64,000 nucleotides of DNA. Origin: Nilaparvata lugens (Eukaryota; Arthropoda; Insecta; Hemiptera; Delphacidae). Each line of letters opens with the position of its first letter. Within the stretch, counting starts at the first letter, position 1. Location of the stretch: contig NC_052505.1 of assembly GCF_014356525.2 (NCBI RefSeq), forward strand, positions 46,959,969-47,023,968. The letters are read 5' to 3'. The notes beneath the pieces are model-generated. The model made no database searches. It had not been told where the DNA came from and was given only the letters and a program-made list of their open reading frames with translations. A program made the translations under genes and the position numbers. Below, piece after piece: positions 59,454-64,000 of this stretch.

Positions 59454-60315
59454 GGCAGTGTGAAAACACGGCCATGCAGGGCGAAAGCCCGGCACATGCA
59501 GTGCGCAAGCACGGCGAAGCAAGGCAGTGTGAAAACACGGCCATGCAGGGCGAAAGCCCGGCACATGCAGTGCGCAAGCACGGCGAAGCAAGGCAGTGTG
59601 AAAACACGGCCATGCAGGGCGAAAGCCCGGCACATGCAGTGCGCAAGCACGGCGAAGCAAGGCAGTGTGAAAGCACGGCCATGCAGGGCGAAAGCCGGCA
59701 CATGCAGTGCGCAAGCACGGCGAAGCAAGGCAGTGTGAAAACACGGCATGCAGGGCGAAAGCCCGGCACATGCAGTGCGCAAGCACGGCGACTCATACGG
59801 CGTCCTCGGCAGTGTGGAAACACGGCAACTCTGCAGTGCGGGAGCACGGCGTCCTTTTCGCGATGCGAAAGCATAGCGTTCCTGGCAGTGCGGAAGCACG
59901 GCGCTCCGGGCAGTGCGAAAGCACGGCGCTTCTTGCAGTGCGAAAGCACGGCATTCCTTTGGCAGTGCGAAAGCACCGCGTCCTTATTTTTGCAGTGCGA
60001 AAGCACGGCGCTTCTTGCAGTGCGAAAGCACGGCGTCCCCCATCGCAGTGCGCAAGCACGGCATGCAGGGCGAAAGCCCGGCCCGCAGGGCGAAAGCCCG
60101 GCAAAGGTAGTGCGCGAGCTTGACCAAGGCAGTGTGGGAACACGGCAGCCAGATTGCGAGCTCGTCCGAACGTCGTGCGCAAGCATGACACATCGGTCAG
60201 TGAGTGTCTGGATTGTCATTACGCGGACGCACACCTTCGCGGTGTGGGAACACCGCGGCAGTGTGAAAACACGGCACGCAGTGCGCAAGCACGGCCCGCA
60301 GGGCGAAAGCCCGGC

Positions 60316-60411
60316 GATTTGTTTCTGTGTTTGTGTGTTTCTGTGTTTTTTGTGTTTCTGTGTTTTTTGTGTTTCTGTGTTTTTTGTGTGTTTTGTGTAC
60401 CCTGTGTTGTC
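60316..60411 (+). repeat. TG/T-rich tract inside the hairpin array
   Basis: Repeats of TTTCTGTGTTTTTTGTG separate two blocks of hairpins. Confidence 0.9.
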
Positions 60412-60782
60412 CCTCCTGGCAGTGCGAGAGCACGGCGCTCTTACCTGCAGTGCGACAGCACGGCGTCCTTCTGCAGTGTGAAAACACGGCGACTCGGCAG
60501 TGCGAAAGCACGGCGTCCATTTATGTACAGTGCGAAGCACGACACTTCCCGGCAGTGTCCTGCAAGTGTGACACGGCGCTCCCCGGCAGTGCGAAAGCAC
60601 GGCGCTCTCACCTGCAGTGCGGAAGCACGGCGTCCTGGGCAGTGCGGAAGCACGGCGACTCGGCAGTGCGAAAGCACCGCGTCCTTATTTTTGCAGTGCG
60701 AGAGCACGGCGACTCTTTGCAGTGCGGAAGCACGGCGGTCCTTTGCAGTGCGAAGCACGGCGTTTCCCTTGCAATGCTACTT

Positions 60783-60817
60783 AGGTTCTCAGAACCTGTC
60801 TGAGGTGTGTTCACCTC
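60783..60817 (+). other. Two non-GNRA hairpins in the array gap
   Basis: AGGTTC-TCA-GAACCT (60783-60797) and GAGGTG-TGTT-CACCTC (60802-60817) are perfect 6-bp stems side by side, different from the GNRA units around them. Confidence 0.75.
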
Positions 60818-61612
60818 GTTTTTTTTGTGTTACCCGCCCTTCCTGGCAGTGCGAGAGCACGGCGCTCTCATCTGCAGTGCGGAAGCACGGCGTCCTCGGC
60901 AGTGTGAAAACACGGCAACTCTGCAGTGCGGGAGCACGGCGTCCTTTTCGCGATGCGAAAGCATGGTGTTCCTGGCAGTGCGGAAGCACGGCGCCCCGGG
61001 CAGTGCGAAAGCACGGCATTCCTTTTGCAGTGCGAAAGCACCGCGTCCTTATTTTTGCAGTGCGAAAGCACGGCGTTTCTTGCAGTGCGAAAGCACGGCG
61101 TCCCCCCATCGCAGTGCGGAAGCACGGCGGCCTCTTGCAGTGTGCAAACACGGCGTCCCCCATCGCAGTGCGGAAGCACGGCGGTCCTTTGCAGTGCGAA
61201 AGCACGGCGTTTCTTGCAGTGCGAAAGCACGGCGTCCCCCATCGCAGTGCGGAAGCACGGCGGCCTCTTGCAGTGTGCAAACACGGCGTCCCCCATTGCA
61301 GTGCGGAAGCACGGCGGTCCTTTGCAGTGCGAAAGCACCGCGTCCTTATTTTTGCAGTGCGAAAGCACGGCGTCCCCCATCGCAGTGCGGAAGCACGGCG
61401 GCCTCTTGCAGTGTGCAAACACGGCGTCCCCCATTGCAGTGCGGAAGCACGGCGGTCCTTGCAGTGCGAAAGCACGGCGTTTCTTGCAGTGCGAAAGCAC
61501 GGCGTCCCCCATCGCAGTGCGGAAGCACGGCGGCCTCTTGCAGTGTGCAAACACGGCGGTCTCTTGCAGTGTGCGAACACGGCGTCTCAACGCAGTGCGA
61601 AAGCACGGCGCA

Positions 61613-61877
61613 GATCTTCAAGATCTTCTCTGAAGCTAGGCCTAGGATCTGGCCGGGTAGCTTGCTCATTTCTTCGGATGGTGCCGACGCATCACCACCG
61701 GTTGGCGAGGAACCAACCTGGCGCCCAGTTTATGTTCGGTCTATGTTGACCGGCGGAGAGGCGGCAGAATGTACTCAGGCATTTGGGACCTTCTGTCTGC
61801 CGTTTACCCCTTCCATCCTCACCCCCCCCTCTCCTCCCCCTCTCTTTTCCCCCCCCCTTCCCTTAGTAGGAACAGTG
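61613..61877 (+). other. 3' non-coding segment with polypyrimidine tract
   Basis: GC-rich sequence followed by an uninterrupted 43-base pyrimidine run at 61822-61864, 13 bases before the 3' LTR. A retrotransposon is expected to have a purine-rich tract here on the sense strand. I do not see one apart from the short AGTAGGAACAG. Confidence 0.8.
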
Positions 61878-62370
61878 TGTCACGATGTATATCGTAACTA
61901 GAGAAAGGCATTGAATTTAGGGCTCATTTATTCGACGCTCGGCTATCTTTCATAGAATCTGAGGGGTCAACGTTCAAGCCAGCCACTGGCCTACCGCTCA
62001 GCGTTGCTGCGCATCCTCTCTCCCCTCCCTCTCGGTCACTGAGGGAGGCTCGAGAAAGGCCAGCAAGAGGCAGTCGAGTTCGGAGAGCCAAGTCGAGCGG
62101 TCGAGAGAGGTGAGAAGGAAGCAGCGAGCAGCTAGCAACGTCACAGTACACCCGTACTACGTGAACTCCGATTTCTTCAGCGACCGGGAGTTGTGTCGAG
62201 GCTAAAGTTGATTAGCCTCTCACACAGTGAACTCCACTGCTCTACACTCGTTTGGGCGAGTGTTAAACGACACTTAACCTGTTTGGACGACGGGTTGCCA
62301 GTTTCGACTAACGACAACACGTCAGGTTTGGTCGAAACCTGACTCCCCATTGGTAGGCCACCAGTGGGGC

Positions 62371-63480
62371 ATCGAGGCGAGATAGGACATCCAGGAAGGT
62401 CAGGAAAGACCTTTCCCGCAACTCCGCGGACGATCCGGACCCCAGGAGGACAGCTAGTGCCCGGCCAGTAGGACTTAGGAAAGTCCAGAGTGCTGGCCGC
62501 CGCAGCGCACCGGTCCAGTGCGGGATCGCAAGAGGACGTCTAGGAAGGCCAGGAAAAGCCTTTCCCGCAACTCCGCGGACGATCCGGACCCCAGGAGGAC
62601 AGCTAGTGCCCGGCCAGTAGGACTTAGGAAAGTCCAGAGTGCTGGCCGCCGCAGCGCACCGGTCCAGTGCGGGATCGCAAGAGGACGTCCAGGAAGGCCA
62701 GGAAAAGCCTTTCCCGCAACTCCGCGGACGATCCGGACCCCAGGAGGACAGCTAGTGCCCGCCAGTAGGACTTAGGAAAGTCCAGAGTGCTGGCCGCCGC
62801 AGCGCACCGGTCCAGTGCGGGATCGCAAGAGGACGTCCAGGAAGGCCAGGAAAAGCCTTTCCCGCAACTCCGCGGACGATCCGGACCCCAGGAGGACAGC
62901 TAGTGCCCGGCCAGTAGGACTTAGGAAAGTCCAGAGTGCTGGCCGCCGCAGCGCACCGGTCCAGTGCGGGATCGCAAGAGGACGTCTGGGAAGGTGTGGA
63001 AAAACCTTTCCCGCAACTCCGCGGCCGATCCGGACCCCAGGAGGACAGCTGGTGCCCGGCCAGTGGGACTTAGGAGAGTCCAGAGTGCTGGCCGCCGCAG
63101 CGCACTAATCCAGTGCGGGATCGCAAGAGGACATCTGGGAAGGTGTGGAAAAACCTTTCCCGCAACTCCGCGGCCGATCCGGACCCCAGGAGGACAGCTG
63201 GTGCCCGGCCAGTGGGACTTAGGAAAGTCCAGAGTGCTGGCCGCCGCAGCGCACTAATCCAGTGCGGGATCGCAAAAGGACATCTAGGAAGGTGTGGAAA
63301 AACCTTTCCCGCAACTCCGCGGCCGATCCGGACCCCAGGAGGACAGCTGGTGCCCGGCAAGTAGGACTTAGGGAAGTCCAGAGCGCGAGCCGCCGCAGCG
63401 CACTGATCCAGTGCGGAAGCGAAAGAGGACCTCTGGGAAGGCCAGGGAAGGCCTTTACCAGAGCTCCGCGTCCAACCCGG
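62371..63480 (+). repeat. 149-bp tandem repeat in 3' LTR, 8 units
   Basis: The unit marker GCGGGATCG (GCGGAAGCG in the last) occurs at 62520, 62669, 62817, 62966, 63115, 63264 and 63413, after a diverged first unit. Two subtypes exist: early units with GGCCAGGAAAAGCC and later units with GGTGTGGAAAAACC. Confidence 0.92.
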
Positions 63481-63596
63481 ACCCCGGGAAGACACCCGGT
63501 GCCCAAGGACTAAGACTTAGTCCCGACACGAAGCCTTTTCTCATGACTAACACCGCAAGGTTCCTGTTCCCTTCTTTCCGCGACCAACCCTGTTTG

Positions 63597-63614
63597 GCAG
63601 TGCGAAAGCACGGC
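63597..63614 (+). other. Single GNRA-hairpin 18-mer in the 3' LTR
   Basis: GCAGTGCGAAAGCACGGC, the same 18-mer as in the 5' LTR and in the internal array. Stem GTGC/GCAC, loop GAAA. Confidence 0.9.
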
Positions 63615-63824
63615 CCCTCTTTCCTAAAAGAGGGAAACATTTCTCCAAAGCACTCAAAACCCTGTTTCAACCCCCAACCCGAACGAGGGTGGTTGACGGA
63701 CGCCCCACCAAGACTCCCGTCCCCTGCCGCGGCCCTCCCCAGTCGCCGACTGAGTTTAGCCGGCCCAGAGCGACACTGGGAACTCTGATAGAGAAAGGTG
63801 TGGGCAATAATCTACTCAGAAAGT

Positions 63825-64000
63825 GGAAAATAACTTAAATTGATAACTGGTTAATTTAGGTTTTTCTATGTGGAAATTGGCCTAATACTTGTGCCTTTGC
63901 CTTTCAAAAGATAATAGATAAGATAATTTTGAATAAAATTTAGAATTTAGAAATAGGCCGACACATCTAGAAAATACCTGAGTCTATACCTAATTCATGC
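63825..64000. other. AT-rich flank
   Basis: Host flank after the LTR element. No feature. Confidence 0.5.

Larger units (their letters stand above)
59454..61612 (+). repeat. ~2.2-kb array of about 70 GNRA-tetraloop hairpins
   Basis: The unit core is GCAGTGCGAAAGCACGGC: a four-pair stem, a GAAA loop, an A/G mismatch and two outer G/C pairs. Loop variants are GAAA, GGAA, GCAA, GAGA, GGGA and GCGA, all GNRA; one GACA is an exception. Stem variants are compensated: GTGC/GCAC, GTGT/ACAC, GGGC/GCCC, ATGC/GCAT, with one GTGT/GCAC wobble intermediate near 59666. Spacers are short and pyrimidine-rich (GTCCTTATTTTT, GTCCCCCATC, GCCTCTT). The first five supra-units have a 69-bp period with three hairpins each. 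A 96-bp TG-rich tract (60316-60411) and a gap at 60775-60845 interrupt the array. All reading frames are largely open because the repeat lacks stops, so the frames are not evidence of protein coding. Confidence 0.93.
61878..63820 (+). repeat. 3' LTR (1943 bp)
   Basis: Begins TGTCACGATG and ends CTACTCAGA. It is the same as the 5' LTR apart from roughly ten substitutions seen by eye and five additional 149-bp units, which account for the 743-bp length difference. Confidence 0.92.
52785..63824 (+). mobile_element. Non-autonomous LTR retrotransposon carrying gag-protease and a hairpin array
   Basis: A complete insertion of ~11 kb flanked by AAGT at 52785-52788 and 63821-63824. LTRs lie at 52789-53988 and 61878-63820. 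A PBS-like sequence follows the 5' LTR. One ORF (54037-56652) encodes Gag, protease and an integrase C-terminal tail, but no reverse transcriptase, RNase H or integrase core is present anywhere in the element. The long 3' untranslated part holds a 611-bp duplication and a 2.2-kb array of GNRA hairpins. The Gag and GPY/F features point to a Ty3/Gypsy-type ancestor. Mobility would need enzymes supplied in trans by a relative. Confidence 0.92.

Noticed and set aside
59454..61612. CRISPR-like array (short repeat, short spacer)
   Set aside because: Spacers are not unique: a few pyrimidine-rich spacers recur, repeats vary, and the setting is a eukaryotic retrotransposon. No cas-like genes are present.
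59375..61901. Several long overlapping open frames (up to ~530 codons) on both strands across the hairpin array
   Set aside because: The repeat contains few stop codons in any frame on either strand, so all frames stay open. Translations are just repeats of the unit in shifting registers with no domain. The structure at RNA level explains the sequence better.

Overview
The window is 64 kb of AT-rich animal DNA, almost certainly from an insect. The evidence is CR1/L2/Jockey-type LINEs, a long-TIR Tc1/mariner-like element, Helitron-type and MITE insertions, an internal run of the arthropod telomere motif (CCTAA)n, and intron-rich non-coding sequence. A hemipteran such as a planthopper would fit the repeat style, but that is an impression and not a demonstration. 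No complete host gene is present. The best host-gene signal is one short exon at 29087-29168 that encodes a signal peptide, with a good acceptor and donor. A second, weaker candidate first exon lies at 50790-50829. Most of the window is probably intron or intergenic DNA filled with mobile elements.

Layout. 1-6760: AT-rich, non-coding, with a pyrimidine-biased stretch (about 430-1440) and a 178-bp palindromic element (4882-5059). 6761-9403: a decayed LINE in which ORF1 is fused to the C-terminal part of its RT, followed by an (AT)n tract and three tandem copies of its 3' end. 9671-14910: nested repeats (a possible Helitron shell, a duplicated ~1 kb block, two MITEs, CCTAA and AAGGTC arrays). 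15747-18240: two LINE fragments in opposite orientations. 20011-26012: a LINE with intact ORF1 (PHD finger plus coiled coil) and intact ORF2 (endonuclease plus RT), separated by an unusual 1.8-kb spacer. 26707-28787: a Tc1/mariner-like element with ~530-bp inverted repeats and a broken transposase. 30737-37424: a ~2-kb near-identical direct duplication around a 2.7-kb segment that holds a minisatellite and a TIR element. 37425-52784: mostly unannotatable DNA with a small Helitron, MITEs and dispersed repeats.

52785-63824 is the most striking part: a complete LTR-retrotransposon insertion flanked by AAGT duplications. Its single long ORF encodes Gag, a CCHC knuckle, an aspartic protease, a second CCHC knuckle and an integrase C-terminal GPY/F-like tail. 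Reverse transcriptase, RNase H and the integrase core are absent, so the element must borrow them. Downstream is ~2.8 kb of AT-rich DNA with a 611-bp tandem duplication, then a ~2.2-kb array (59454-61612) of about 70 short hairpins. Almost all have the form 4-bp stem plus GNRA tetraloop, with compensated stem changes (GTGC/GCAC, GTGT/ACAC, GGGC/GCCC, ATGC/GCAT), and they are GNRA only on the gag-sense strand. One copy of the same 18-mer hairpin lies in each LTR. The LTRs also carry a 149-bp tandem repeat, 3 units in the 5' LTR and 8 in the 3' LTR. I read this as a non-autonomous retroelement with a structured-RNA tract, possibly for Gag binding, packaging, dimerisation or export. That function is inference; the structure is visible in the sequence.
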